Below, piece by piece: positions 1-11,217 of a DNA stretch of 47,017 bases (position 1 is the stretch's first letter; the number at the start of each line of letters is the position of its first letter). Below the pieces are notes generated by a model, which saw nothing but the letters and a program-made list of their open reading frames with translations, did not search any database and was not told the origin of the DNA. The translations under genes and the position numbers were made by a program. The DNA is from Chara braunii (Eukaryota > Streptophyta > Charophyceae > Charales > Characeae). The stretch spans positions 1,458,974-1,505,990 of the forward strand of contig BFEA01000326.1 in assembly GCA_003427395.1 (NCBI GenBank), written 5' to 3'.

Positions 1-46
<46 letters not shown>

Positions 47-60
47 ACACACACACACAC
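1..60. repeat. (AC)n microsatellite
   Basis: The window opens inside a nearly perfect AC dinucleotide run with one interruption (AT) near position 41. It is probably truncated by the window edge. Confidence 0.97.
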
Positions 61-534
61 AGTCACAAATGGGAATCGTGGAGATGACTTCGCTCTTGCA
101 CTGGCTGGCGGAAAACGGTAATAAAAAAATGAAAACTTTTTCAAACAGCGTCACCCACAACCACACCTCGTCCCTCTCTGCCTCCCCTTAACCCCCCCCG
201 CCCTCCTTGATATCCCGCTTGATGCTTGTTTCATTGTGAGCGACATTTTTTTTCAAATTTTGTTTGTTTTGATCTATTCAGCCATGGAAACACACAACGT
301 GAAAATTCAAAACAGTCTAGCAGTGACCATGGACATCATATTCTGTCGTTCGTCACTGCTAGAGCCTAGAGGCCCAGAGTGTGACAGAATCGCACAGATG
401 TCGATCACAATAGTGTAGCAGTGGAACGCGGGAACATGATTTTCCACGTTCCTCTGCTGGAGTACTTTGATCGCCATGTGTGCAGCAGATTGGCGCTTTT
501 GCCATTTTACGGTCGGAGCAGTCACATGTTTGTT

Positions 535-574
<40 letters not shown>

Positions 575-656
575 GAAAAGGGAATGCTCATACTCAGTCG
601 AACATCTCCGATATCTTTGGCACGTCGCATGCTCACCAGCAGCGCGTTTCAACAGA

Positions 657-688
<32 letters not shown>

Positions 689-842
689 CTCCCTCTCCCT
701 CACCCACCCCCCCCCACCCCCCCCCCCCCCCCCACCCCCCCCCCCCCCCCCCCCCGCACACACACACACACACAAACGCACGGACATACATACACACACA
801 CGCACACACATAGACACCCTGGCAAGTAGTTCTAGCGGAAGA

Positions 843-914
<72 letters not shown>
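535..914. repeat. Microsatellite cluster: CT, poly-T, poly-C, CA, CT
   Basis: Four kinds of simple repeat sit side by side: CT about 535-572, poly-T 659-688, interrupted poly-C about 703-755, CA from about 757, and a second long CT run about 845-914. Open frames across this stretch are runs of Ser-Leu, Arg-Glu, Phe, Pro or Gly, so they are products of the repeats and not genes. Confidence 0.97.
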
Positions 915-917
<3 letters not shown>

Positions 918-2450
918 GGGAATGTGCGATACAGAGAAGATTGCCATGACCCCTGCCCGTTGCGATAGAGAGAAAGAGAGTCCGATATCTTCGGCATGTC
1001 GCATGCTCAGAACGGTTATTTTAGAGAGAGAGAGAGAGAAAGAGAAAAAAAAAAATGTCGTACCTCGACCCGCCATCGCCACTGTTTTTCCCGCCTGCAT
1101 TTGCTCCCCGTCGCGTTGTTGCGCCGCTTTCGTGTTGCTCTAGGAGACAGCACTATCACCAACCTTCGGCGTGCAACTCTTTTTACTTCCGTGCTGACCT
1201 CGCACTCCCCTCTCTGCCTCCTCTCGTCTGCACCGTCGTACGCATCTCCTCTCCTCTCTGCACCACGGCGCGCACATTGTCGCGGACTGCTATGTGTGCA
1301 CACGGTGCACACCAAACTCTTCTTTCGGACACACCTCCTCCCCTTTCTGCACCACCGCACAGACGTTCGCGTGATCTGGTAAGTCCAGCACGCGGCCATT
1401 TCTTATGTGCACATGCACATGGACCCCCTCTTCCCTCTCTCGCCCGGCGACCTCGTCTTTTCCATCGCGCCTCTCCTTCGTCCGTTCTCCATGGTCGTGC
1501 ACGCGCCCTACGGCCCCCGCGTGCACACCGTCGGCACACACCTCTCATCCGCGGCCAGCTTCCAGCATCTCGCCCCGTTAGCCTTCGATTCTCGCATGGC
1601 AGTTCGCCCTCTCCGTTTCTCGGTCCACGCGTCGGCCTCCCGCCCCCCTACTTTTCCCAGCACACGCGCGCCTGTTTTCCTACGGGCCCCACGTTGTTGA
1701 GCGCATCGGTCCGTCACCACCCAAGGGCAGCGCGGGACCCTCCCGGCCGCGTCACGTAGGAGTTGGTTTATTCCTTCGTCGCGAATATACATGGAGCTTC
1801 AGCAAGCCGCTCCGCCCGAGTGCGCCAACCATACCCATCGCGAGCCCTTACGATAGGATAGGGCCTACGCGAGGCAAGACTTACCTCCACCTTACGAGAG
1901 TTGTCACCTCCCTTCGATGGGCGTATCCCCGCCAAGCTACCAGTCCACAGTACGAAAGTTGATCAACTGCAATTGCAGAGGTGGACCAGCTGAGGGCGTT
2001 TCTCGTTCGCTGTAGCATAGGGGGTACGCGCGGTATTACACCTCTATCGGACCCGCATGCGAACCGACGTCTCGGGGGGCTGAAGTCCCAAGTGCGACTC
2101 GTCCTCGGTCGACTAGGACGCATCTCACACGCCACGCGCACACCACTATAAAAAACATAAAAATAAAAACACACATACCTACACATAGACAAAACAATAC
2201 AGAACAAACAACGCGACAACACTCTTAGTCCCTTAGTAGCCATCCCATAACTCCCCGACGCGGAAATCGGATAGGCGACGTGCGCGAGACTTATTATAAA
2301 ACCGCGCGGGCGCAGGGCTAACTCATATCGACTCGCAATGCAAGCATACGCAAGCAGTCGCAATGATGACGTACTATATAGTACCCATACTCATGTGGTC
2401 CTTGTTAATCTCGAGGGTCAAATTCGACACTCAAGTGTCAGCTGGCACGC
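915..2450. other. Gene-free C/T-rich sequence
   Basis: No recognisable protein or RNA gene. A short GA run lies at about 1023-1049. From about 1100 to 1760 the plus strand is very C-rich, and the long open frames are low-complexity Pro/Arg/Ser readings present in several frames at once. A segment around 1612-1700 resembles one around 8795-8890 (shared core TCGGCCTCCCGCCCC), so part of this is a dispersed repeat. Confidence 0.6.
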
Positions 2451-3440
2451 GCCTTGAGGGTTAATCTCTCGACGCTAGACAACCGCCAAGTGCGGTTGAA
2501 AACCACACCCTCTTCTGCACCCTGCGAAGAGTGGGTGGTACACATGTTCATATCTGTGGTGGCAATCATCTCTTATGGCCATGGAGACCAGCTCTATCAT
2601 CCAGGGTCTGGAAAGAAGTCAATGGGTTTGACTTTGACGGCTGTCACGGACTACAACGTCTAACTATCAAAATTAACAAGCAAAATCAATTAATAATTAA
2701 ACAAACACCCAATACTCATACATCAAATCAGATATCGAGATAAAGCAAAAAATGGAAAACATAAACCGATCAGGTATGCAGATTGTGCGACACATGGTTG
2801 TCATTCTCACTGCCTCCAAAGTATGGCCCATATGCCAAGCTCAAAAATACTAACCTGCATAAAACACAGGCACACACTAGCCACATTGCCATACACAAAT
2901 ATGGTCAACTTTACTGTTCCTTGTAACTCATACCACGCTTCGCATACTCAAGCCCCAGTCATAGTCCAAATCTCCATAAATCGCATAAATTCTTTATAAT
3001 GGTCATTTAAAAGCAGTCCGGTTAAAACCCTCAAAAAAACATATCAAATAACAGGGCTAAGGCAATCAAGTCGAGGTACAAGTGTAAGCAAAGTTGTGTC
3101 GTGCGCCGACAAGTCGGCGATCAACCAACCGACCTGTTATCAGTGATAACAGAAAATAATCCTCGTAGGATCAAACTGATGTTAGTCCAAATCCTGAATC
3201 GAATGTTCAAAGAAGACCTGTATCATACGACAGGTCAACATCCAAGCTAAATCGTCAATGTATGGAGATCAAATCCTCATGACACGTTCTCACTTAATAC
3301 TCTCCTCATAACCAAGCCTAGGTCTATCTCTAAGCCACTGCCGAAAGAAAGGTAGACCTATGACATAATTTCCCCCATACAGAGCCGATCGCCTAAGTCG
3401 CCACCTGTCAAAATTTCATCTATCTCTTCTAAACTAAGAG
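2451..3440. other. Noncoding sequence rich in perfect and near-perfect hairpins
   Basis: No recognisable gene. Inverted repeats are unusually frequent. Examples are 2480-2486/2492-2498 (CAACCGC/GCGGTTG), 2502-2515/2526-2539 (12 of 14 paired), 3134-3142/3144-3152 (CTGTTATCA/TGATAACAG), 3215-3221/3230-3236 (GACCTGT/ACAGGTC) and 3319-3326/3353-3360 (TAGGTCTA/TAGACCTA). This continues into the array and hairpin family that follow, so 2.45-5.0 kb may be one structured noncoding unit. Confidence 0.6.
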
Positions 3441-4005
3441 AATTTCGACAGCGCTTCCCGTAGGGAAAGTACCTTTCCAAAATTTATATCAGTCTAAATA
3501 TGAAAACAGAAATGATCCTCAACCTTTCAAAGCCAAATTTTGTCTAATTCCCTGAATTAGCAAAAATTTGGGCAACACTCTCTTTAGAAAAGAACACTTC
3601 CCATATTTTTACTAAGCCATATATAAAAATAAGACAAGTTGAACTTTTGAAAAGTCAAATTTTGACTAACTCCTTAGATTTGCAGAAATTTCGACAGCGC
3701 TTCCCGTAAAGAAAGTAGCTTACCAAAATTTATACAAAACTAAGTTCAAAATTTAAAATGACTTCGACTTCTCAAAGTCCAATTTTATCTAACTCCCTGA
3801 ATTAGCAAAAATTTTGGCAGCACTCCCTTTAGAAAAAGGGACTCTCCAGATTTTTACTAAGTCATATATAAAGTCAGACAAACCGAACTTTGAAAAAACA
3901 AAATCTGACTAACAAATTGGTTTTGTAGAAATTTCGGCAGCACTTCCTGTAGAGAAAGTGACTTACTAAGATTTATACAAGACCAAGTATAATAAAAGAT
4001 CCAAA
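3441..4005. repeat. Tandem array of ~122-bp units of two alternating types (A-B-A-B-A)
   Basis: Five diverged units start at about 3441, 3565, 3687, 3810 and 3930 (spacings 124, 122, 123, 120). Units 1, 3 and 5 open with an AATTTCGRCAG-type sequence. Units 2 and 4 open with an AATTTKGGCA-type sequence followed by CTCYYTTTAGAAAA. The array is therefore a dimeric higher-order repeat of about 245 bp. Units carry short hairpins, for instance CTAATTC-CCT-GAATTAG near 3544-3560. No coding potential was seen. Confidence 0.75.
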
Positions 4006-4276
4006 AAAAAAATGCAGAAATCGACCTAAGTACAAATAAACTTTGCTCAGAAAATGCAGAAATTGAAACTAACTCCTATGGCTCTAGCACGCGGCGAGCA
4101 TCTAAAGCAACTACCTATCAAACTGAAACTCAAACCAAGTAGTAATCTCACTCAGCCACATGCAAGACCAAACCACAAAGGTAAGTACTCTCACCAGCCC
4201 AAAGTCAATTTATCAAACAATAATTCATAGTCTCTCAATGATTTATCCATTTATACCCAACTTACATAGGGCATAA

Positions 4277-5001
4277 AGCTAGACCACCCAAACATATGGA
4301 ATATGTCTAGCTCAGCCATTGAGTATACACAAACACAAGGCACAACAACTTTTCTCTTCTTTGGGCACATGACCAGGCCACCCTAGTCGCCCTGAACTGT
4401 TTAAGTATCCAAAATTTATATATAATTGTCTGTCCTTAGACTTGTAAGGTGGCATATGACTGAACCGATCAACTTAGATCGAGGGTCAGCCTGCCCCTTC
4501 TTACCACAAGTTTATTCTTAATTAGTACTCTCTTCAGTTGGTGATAGGCTATAGTCAGACCACCCAAACTTATGGAACCCTGACTAACTAGCATGTTCAT
4601 AGATAAAATAGTAGTAAAGTATAGTCAAGTTATAACCTTCTGGTTCCAGCATGTGCGTGGCATTGGACAAAGACCACCCAAACTTATGGAACATGTTTTG
4701 GTCCACATCCTGGTTCGTTTCTCTTAAAACCAAACCAGGAAGAGGCCGAGTCACCCAAACTTATGGAACATGCTCAGACCTCCTCGTTCAGGAACTAAAG
4801 AAACTGACAAAACCCAAAGCAAACAAGGTCGTCAGGCTACCCAAACTTATGGATTTAACTGGCTCCTGAAACGTCAACCGTAAGCAACCCTCACAAGTCA
4901 GAGCAGCCAGACTACCCAAACTTATGGATTTGACTGACTCTCCATGTAATCCAAAGATAAACACCGCACTAGGCCTTCCCAAACTTGTGGAAGTAGCCCA
5001 G
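4277..5001. repeat. Seven dispersed hairpins with a conserved ~20-nt loop and variable stems
   Basis: The loop core CCCAAACTTATGGA (small variants) occurs seven times, each between short complementary arms. Arms are 4277-4284/4305-4312 (AGCTAGAC/GTCTAGCT); 4552-4558/4580-4586 (TAGTCAG/CTGACTA); 4665-4674/4695-4704 (GGACAAAGAC/GTTTTGGTCC, one mismatch and one GT pair); 4742-4750/4773-4782 (one mismatch, one bulge); 4831-4835/4859-4863; 4905-4910/4934-4939; and 4969-4974/4996-5001. Stem sequences differ between copies while pairing is kept. I do not recognise a named family. Double-hairpin elements of organelle genomes are a loose analogy only. Confidence 0.75.
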
Positions 5002-6480
5002 CCTTTGGTTGACCCAGTCAAACATGCAATACTGCCTTCTTCCCACTTTTCCCCCAGATGCAATCCCACAATCTGCTTTCAGTCAAACAACAAAACTGAA
5101 ACTGAATTTGCACAATTATTCCTTTACTTAGTCTGGATTGTGTCCTAAAAGTCAAACTGAAAGTCAAAATAGGAGTACAGGAAACATACTCAGTCAAACA
5201 TAGTAATGAATACAAGTATGGGTTAAAATCAGGTTTATAGAAGGAGAGCAATGGTTACCTTTCAGTTCCCTGCCTCCAGAACTCCTCCTAAGTTCCGCCA
5301 GAGGTCCCGCAATCGGTGGGCAGACTCCCCACAGAGTCTTGCTGCGGTCCTACAGGTTGCAATCCCGCCTGCCACCTTCCTCTCGTAACTAGGATTAGAC
5401 CGAGATTAAGAAGGGCAAAAGATAAGGGGTTTCAGACTCTTGAGATACAGGAGGGGGATTGACTCAACTCCCAAGAGAGGGCCTTGTTATCTTGATGCGT
5501 CTGAGGGCCCCGCAATGATGGCCAAAACACAGCAGCAGCTTGGTCATCGCAGCGGTAGCCCTTCTATAAAGCTCAATCACACCCCCAAATCACACTATGG
5601 TCCCCTATTGCCAACCTGCCGCTATGCAGGCCAGAAAGATGCGTTCAAAAATACACCAGATTTTCACGCTCACTCAAACAAAGAGTCAAAGATAGAGGGA
5701 ACTCAGCGCATCGGTATGCAGTGTGTGCGCAGCAGTAAGGTAGCACAATAGCTAGCGACTAGGTACCGCGCTAAAGTACTACACATAAGACCCAGCGACA
5801 CATGGTGTGGGACACGATACCGCACTGCATAGGCTAGACGCGACGCAACGCCATACAACCTGCACACAACCAAGCTCTAGCCAAAACTGGCCCGGAGCAT
5901 ATCAGCCCGTTGCCAAAGATCACAGCAGCGGCCCCCGGGCACCCCGCAACAACGCATGCTCATAGCCCCGCAGGAAAAACCACCAACCCGTCATCAAGAT
6001 AATTGCGCCTATTAAGGCCTTTTAACAGTAACAACTGCAAATTGTTGGCCTTCTTGATAAGCACACCTGTGCCTTCACACCTTGAAGTCCCTCCTTGTTG
6101 CCCGTGCCAGATAAGTAATCTCTCTCTCCTTCTTGGTTCAAGCTGCGTCCGGTCAACTATATGAACGAGAGTAAACCTGGTGTCAGATGCATAGGCAGAC
6201 ACATGCACAGTGCTTTCCGATGCTCGGCACCTCACCCCGACTCTCTGTTCACTTTGCTCAAGCCACTCGTCGAAACCCCCAATGTTGAACTGCACGTACC
6301 CTGCGCTTTTCTGTTTATACAAGGTTTGGCTCGCTGCCACAGCCCACTTGCTGGCCCGACTGTGAACTGTCCGCCCGCACTCTGTCTGCCCCTTGCTTGC
6401 GGACCTGACACCACTTTCGTCACCGAAACGGGAGCCAAACCAGAATGATTCTTTCGGCAGGACTGGGAGGATTCACCCTA
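5002..6480. other. Unassigned sequence, no gene recognised
   Basis: Several open frames of 60-130 codons exist, but none shows a recognisable domain, and base composition changes along the stretch without a clear coding signature. No RNA gene or terminal repeat was seen. Confidence 0.4.
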
Positions 6481-7770
6481 CTAACAGGTAAGTCTCCTGC
6501 TCTGCAGCTAAACTCAAGCCCCCCTTTTCATCGATTGGACGACCAAAAATCTACTGTATTCACCGTTAAAACACGGGCAGGTACATTTCCAACCCATATG
6601 CCGGGTTAGCGCACAACTCGACGTCGTAGCTCGACTTCCGGTTCATCCCGCATCGTTTTCACCGAGGTAACCATACGTTCTCTCTCTCTAGTACAGGCAA
6701 TCAGATAACAATATCGACGACGGACAGGTAAGTCTCCAAACCTCGCGGCTGACCTCACGTTGCTCCTATGAAACAGGCAGAAATCAAATGAATCTTCCAC
6801 CAAAACGAGGCTATGTGCATCGCCACTTTGCCACCCTCCTTTTCGTTGATACCCCTGTGCACATCTCCTCTCTTGTAGCGCATCTCCTACTAACTCTCCT
6901 TCTAATCTGACTGCAAATCCAGATTCGCCCTACCCAAAAACCATTGCTTCACGTTTTCCTCTGCCCGACTCGATCGAAAACTGAGTGAGACCCCGATTTT
7001 CCCACTTCCTCCATATCCACTAACACCGCAGCTCGTTCTCCTTCTCACCCTTATCCTACTGATCCTATTGAAAAACTAACGTCAGATTTAAACTCGCCCT
7101 ATCCCAAAGCCCCTGTCTACTTCCCTCTCCTCCATCAAGATTCGAGTGGAATCTCGATCCTCTCCTCCCACTTCATTCCCCTTCCCGCCATGTCTCCGCG
7201 CACCCTTTTCCCTACTAACCTCTATTTCTACTAACCTTTACCCAAATCCGACTTCATAGGTCGATTCGTGGGGTCCAAGAACCCCAGAATCAAGTCTTGA
7301 ATCGCCCGATTTCATTGAGGATCGGGCGAGTTATTCACTTTTCTACTTCGTCCTGCTCAGTCACTCCCGACATCTCTCCTCACACCTCCTTTCTTCTAAC
7401 CTCCTCTTCTACCGACTCTCCCTCCGTTCTGAGGTCACCAATGGATTCGCAATGTCCCGTTATGGTTCTTTCCTCGGCCGTCTTCATTAGGAATCGGGCG
7501 GGCTTTGCGTTTTCAACCGCGCCCCGACCGTCTTCCCTCATTCGTGCCATCTCCGCTTTCAACCGTACCTGGTGCAAAACCCCCGCCAGGTTCATTCATT
7601 CCCTTTTCACCCTTTTTCACTTCATCTTCGTCGTCCGAGCTTTCGACCCCCCCCCCTCCTTGCCGGTCTCCTTGCTGGTCTCACGCTCCCCTCTTCTTGC
7701 GCTATCCTCGCCTGTGCGGCCAGTCTAGTTGTTGTGTAGCAGCACCGCCCACCGTACACCGCCAATGGTA
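6481..7770. other. C/T-rich sequence with diverged internal duplications
   Basis: No gene recognised. Two segments near 6905-7075 and 7080-7250 resemble each other (both contain a CAGATT/TCGCCCTAYCC block followed by similar C/T-rich text). A hairpin CGCCCGAT/ATCGGGCG with a 10-nt loop lies at 7303-7310/7321-7328. A splice-donor-like AGGTAAGTCTCC string occurs near 6485 and 6724 and again near 33604 inside an LTR, suggesting shared repeat ancestry and not exons. Confidence 0.45.
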
Positions 7771-7794
7771 CAATGCTCGGTGACCCAGACACTA

Positions 7795-8045
7795 CAGGCT
7801 ATACCAGTTACTACAAACAGCAAGACGGCGGCCGTGGAAGCCGATATCCACTTGGAGTGTGTAACAACTCACCAACCGAATCAATCAGCCTTGACCGTAT
7901 GGCACTGCAGCGCGCGGCACCTACATTGCAGCATGCGAGAGGGCACATGGCCCGCTGTGAAGTGAGCTAGGTACAGCGGATACCAATGCAGACCTTGGTG
8001 GTAGTAGCAAATATTTGAATGGGATTTCGGGTCTAAGCAGGGAAG
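7795..8045 (+). rRNA. Degenerate fragment of nuclear 25S/26S rRNA
   Basis: The segment contains GGAGTGTGTAACAACTCACC followed by a CCGAATCAA block (about 7854-7884), and then CTTGGTGGTAGTAGCAAATATT (about 7993-8015). Both are highly conserved parts of plant large-subunit rRNA and occur here in the right order at roughly the right distance. The sequence between and after them is clearly diverged and the rest of the gene is absent, so this is an rRNA-derived pseudogene fragment and not a functional rDNA unit. Exact ends are uncertain. Confidence 0.8.
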
Positions 8046-10759
8046 TGACCCATAGGAATCTCTCCTGGGACAGCCCTGCAACACAAGCATATGTGGCGCT
8101 CCACTGGCCCCGCCCAGCCCAGGCATAGTTCCCCATCCTCGGGCTCCGACGGGCATGCTCATACTCACGCCGCTCACAACAAAATGTGGGGGCAGACGGT
8201 CCACCCGCAGCGATCCCCGACGCCCTTGGGTTGCAGTCCCACAGGCCTGCTCGGAGTGCTCTCCAATTCCCTTCCACTTTATGCTCCCTAAACTCTTCAA
8301 ACGGGAAACAAAGGAAGCCACAGCCACGGACCCCACCACTCTCACGCACGTTGACCTCTTCGGTCCGTGTTTCAAATCAGTGATTAGGGAATTTAGCCAG
8401 CTTCAAAAACATGTCGGCACCCAAGCATCCCAACTGAAAGAGGCACATGCTCAAGGTCTCCGACTGCCGTGACGGCCATCCGTGCCCGATAATACCGCAG
8501 CGAAGCCAGGCGTGTTGGTCCCGACGCCGGCCTTTAACTCGATCACCAAGCTAAGGATTTAAAAAAAAAACGTTAAAAGCAAAATAAATAAATAAACAAA
8601 TAATAAAATGTTGCGCGTTCCGCTGGCCTGCGATGCCATGCATGCCCAACCCACACATGGCTGCACCTAGCCGTCGATACCCGGCTTTCGGCACTCAACT
8701 ACGGACAAGGCCGCATCGACGTGACTTGCAAAAAACCCGCCAAATACCCTTGTAAGGGTATTTGGTATGACAACGCTGCCAGCCTTCGCCTCCTTCCCGC
8801 TCTGTTTCTCGGTTCGTGCATCGGCCTCCCGCCCCCCCTGTTGGCACTTTTCCCCGCGCCTCTTCTTCGACATGCGTGCAAGCCCCACGTCGTTTCGCCT
8901 CCGGTTCCACTGGCCGCTGCCCAGTTCCCACCTCGCCCTCATCCCCGCACCGATTCCACTGCCCTGTTGCCTCCCTCCTATGGTTTCCGTTGGGCATGCG
9001 ACCGAGCGTGTCGTCGGACCCTTTGTATCTTTTAGTAGTATAGAGAAGAAAAGGAAAACTCAAAAACATTCAGAAAATGTGTGTCAGCAAGCCTCCCAAC
9101 CACGAATCAGATAGGTGAAACCTAATCAATCCACCTTCGACCACCACCGGCATGGCTGTTTTCAGCACGAACCAAAGCTCTTCCATGCCTCATGCTCCCA
9201 TTAGGCTAGGTTACAGAGTTGCACCACCTTGCTCCAACACCGACCAACATTACTTCAGTTACGACCCCTGATAACCACAGAGACTGCGTCCGCAAACAGC
9301 CCCCAGATCTCTCTACCAGGCCTCACGCCCCCACTAAGCTAGGTCACACCACCTGGCTCCGGCTCCGGCCAGCGTTGCTCAAGCATCGGTCTTCGAGGGC
9401 CACCGAATTTTCAACCACCCTATGCAGGATCAAAGATGACTTGCCAGATATCACCTATTCTTACAACCTCCTCGAGAGGTGAACCAAATGGAAAGAATTA
9501 CTAAACTGGACGTCAAAATTTTTCGAGAGAGATCGCCCCTCCCTCCCCTTACGCCTCCCCCCTCAGCCCTACATTGCCTCCACCAAGGCGAGTCTCCCAC
9601 TCTCCCTCAGCTCCAATATAGGACCAACCCTCTACCCCCCTTTCCCCAGGAGCACGCAGTTCCCACCTAAAGCACGCCCCCCCACCCCTTGCCCATTTTT
9701 GCCTCTACTGGGACTGATGTTAACCCACACACCAGCCCCTGCCCCAGAATAGGGCAACCCCCTACTCCGCCCCTATCTTCTTTGAGACATTCACCCCCCN
9801 CTTTGTGATGCCCCTGCAGAATAGAGCTCCCCACCCCCTTCTTACCATTCAGTCCTCTGGGAATGATCAGATCCAACCGACTACAATTATTAATGACACA
9901 CTTACCAGAGTGTCAATTGCAATTTTGAAAAGTAGGGCCTCTTCAAAAATATGCAATGACCCCCGAGAACAACTTACATCTTTAGGAACAACCCACTGAA
10001 GAAAGCTTAGAGTAGCAGTAAGACTATTACAGTTATTCCCCTACCCCTTGCGCCAATCAACTTTTGGCATCTCCCACCATGTGCACGTATCACCAATTTA
10101 AAAGAAGCGACAAACTAATTAACGGAGAGATTCCGAAGTTTTCGAGTTTCAAGATTAAAAAATCTTGATAGAACTTACTTGAGATATGTAAAAATTATAG
10201 TTGAAATTCAAGGATACGTAGTTATCGAACAGATCCCTATGCTGGAGATTCATAATGGATGATATATGTTTGTGTGTATGTGTGAACATGTAGATGAGAA
10301 TACTTTACTAAGGACGCTTCAAAATTATATTCAAAATTCACGGACATGTGTGTATGTGTTTACATGTAGATAAGAATTTGGCTTATCAAAAAATAGAAGA
10401 TAAATTGTACGTTTATTTTTGCAAATTTGATAAGTTAATTTTATAACTGTATAAGCACTAGATTAGAGCAAGAATATAGGAAATTAGAAAATGTAAAATA
10501 TTAAAATCGGCAAAATCAATTACAAAAGGCAGCCGATGCGAAGAGCACCACACATGTTCGCATAAAATTCTCCTGCTCCATCGTCGCTGTCCTTATTGCG
10601 CCGCTACCTGCTTCCGTGTCTTTAAACCGATGAACCGACTGAAATAAATGTCTGAAACCACCAGCTCTTTATGACGCTCCAGCTTATAACAAGCCTCCCT
10701 CCTCCCACTCCGCATGAGAAAACGCTCCTTATTTTTTGCCCGCGCTGCCCAACCAACCT
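8046..10759. other. Unassigned sequence with small repeats
   Basis: No gene recognised. Items seen: an AT-rich stretch near 8560-8610; a polypyrimidine region 9530-9850; a hairpin TCAAGATT/AATCTTGA with a four-A loop at 10149-10156/10161-10168; and two diverged copies of a ~77-bp segment around 10190-10380 (each with TGTGTGTATGTGT then ACATGTAGAT). A single N lies near 9800. Confidence 0.4.
8740..8765. repeat. Perfect 12-bp inverted repeat with 2-nt centre
   Basis: CCAAATACCCTT at 8740-8751 is followed by GT and then AAGGGTATTTGG at 8754-8765, a perfect palindrome apart from the centre. It could be a fold-back remnant of a transposon terminus. No matching second terminus was found nearby. 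Confidence 0.8.
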
Positions 10760-11110
10760 CCACTCATTTGACGAGGGATTATATGGGACTTGTACTGAAG
10801 ACTTGGTGTTGACGACATTCCCATCTTCCCCCTCTTCTTCGTCTGATCCCCTCCTCCTCGTTTGTGTATGGTCTGGACCTGGTGCATTCTTCCTGTGTGT
10901 AGCGCCAGGCCCCCCTTCACACCTTGTGATGAGGATGATGTATGTTTGGGTCTGCCTTGCGACATTGATTAGGCTACTCATTGATATTCTAGCATTCCAC
11001 TGCGCTGTCTTGTACTACGTGAGATAGGTCAGTCCTGGTCAGGTTAGGGCTTATATCTAAATCTTCCACTGCGCTACAAGGTGACATTTTGTATGTATCA
11101 GGATGTACAT
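10760..11110 (+). mobile_element. Fragment of an LTR, same family as the LTR at 33.05-34.34 kb
   Basis: Read on +, this segment matches the reverse complement of about 33060-33345 over some 270 bp. Shared blocks include GTGTTGACGACATTCCCATC, a GCATTCTTCCTGTGTG block and a CGCTGTCTTGTACTA-like block. It abuts the 5' end of the gypsy coding remains that begin near 11205. That element's own 3' LTR at 21148-22398 is different, so this fragment belongs to another family. Confidence 0.7.
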
Positions 11111-11217
11111 TGCTTGTTGAGATTCCACTAACACCGCATTGTCCATTCAATCCGTTTTATCATTTTGCGGATCCTTGGCTATATATACATCGCCCAACTG
11201 GGCATGTAACATGGGGG

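Noticed and set aside
359-1100. Several open frames of 120-210 codons rich in Arg-Glu, Ser-Leu, Gly or Pro
   Set aside because: They translate microsatellites and homopolymers and are open in several frames and on both strands.
1055-1759. A 234-codon open frame on +
   Set aside because: Low-complexity Pro/Arg/Ser reading of C-rich DNA with equally long frames on the other strand and no domain.
6480-6735. AGGTAAGTCTCC strings as splice donors of a host gene
   Set aside because: No coding exons adjoin them and the same string recurs in an LTR near 33604.
7881-8375. A 164-codon minus-strand frame
   Set aside because: It overlaps the 25S rRNA-derived fragment antisense, overlaps another long minus frame, and shows no recognisable domain.
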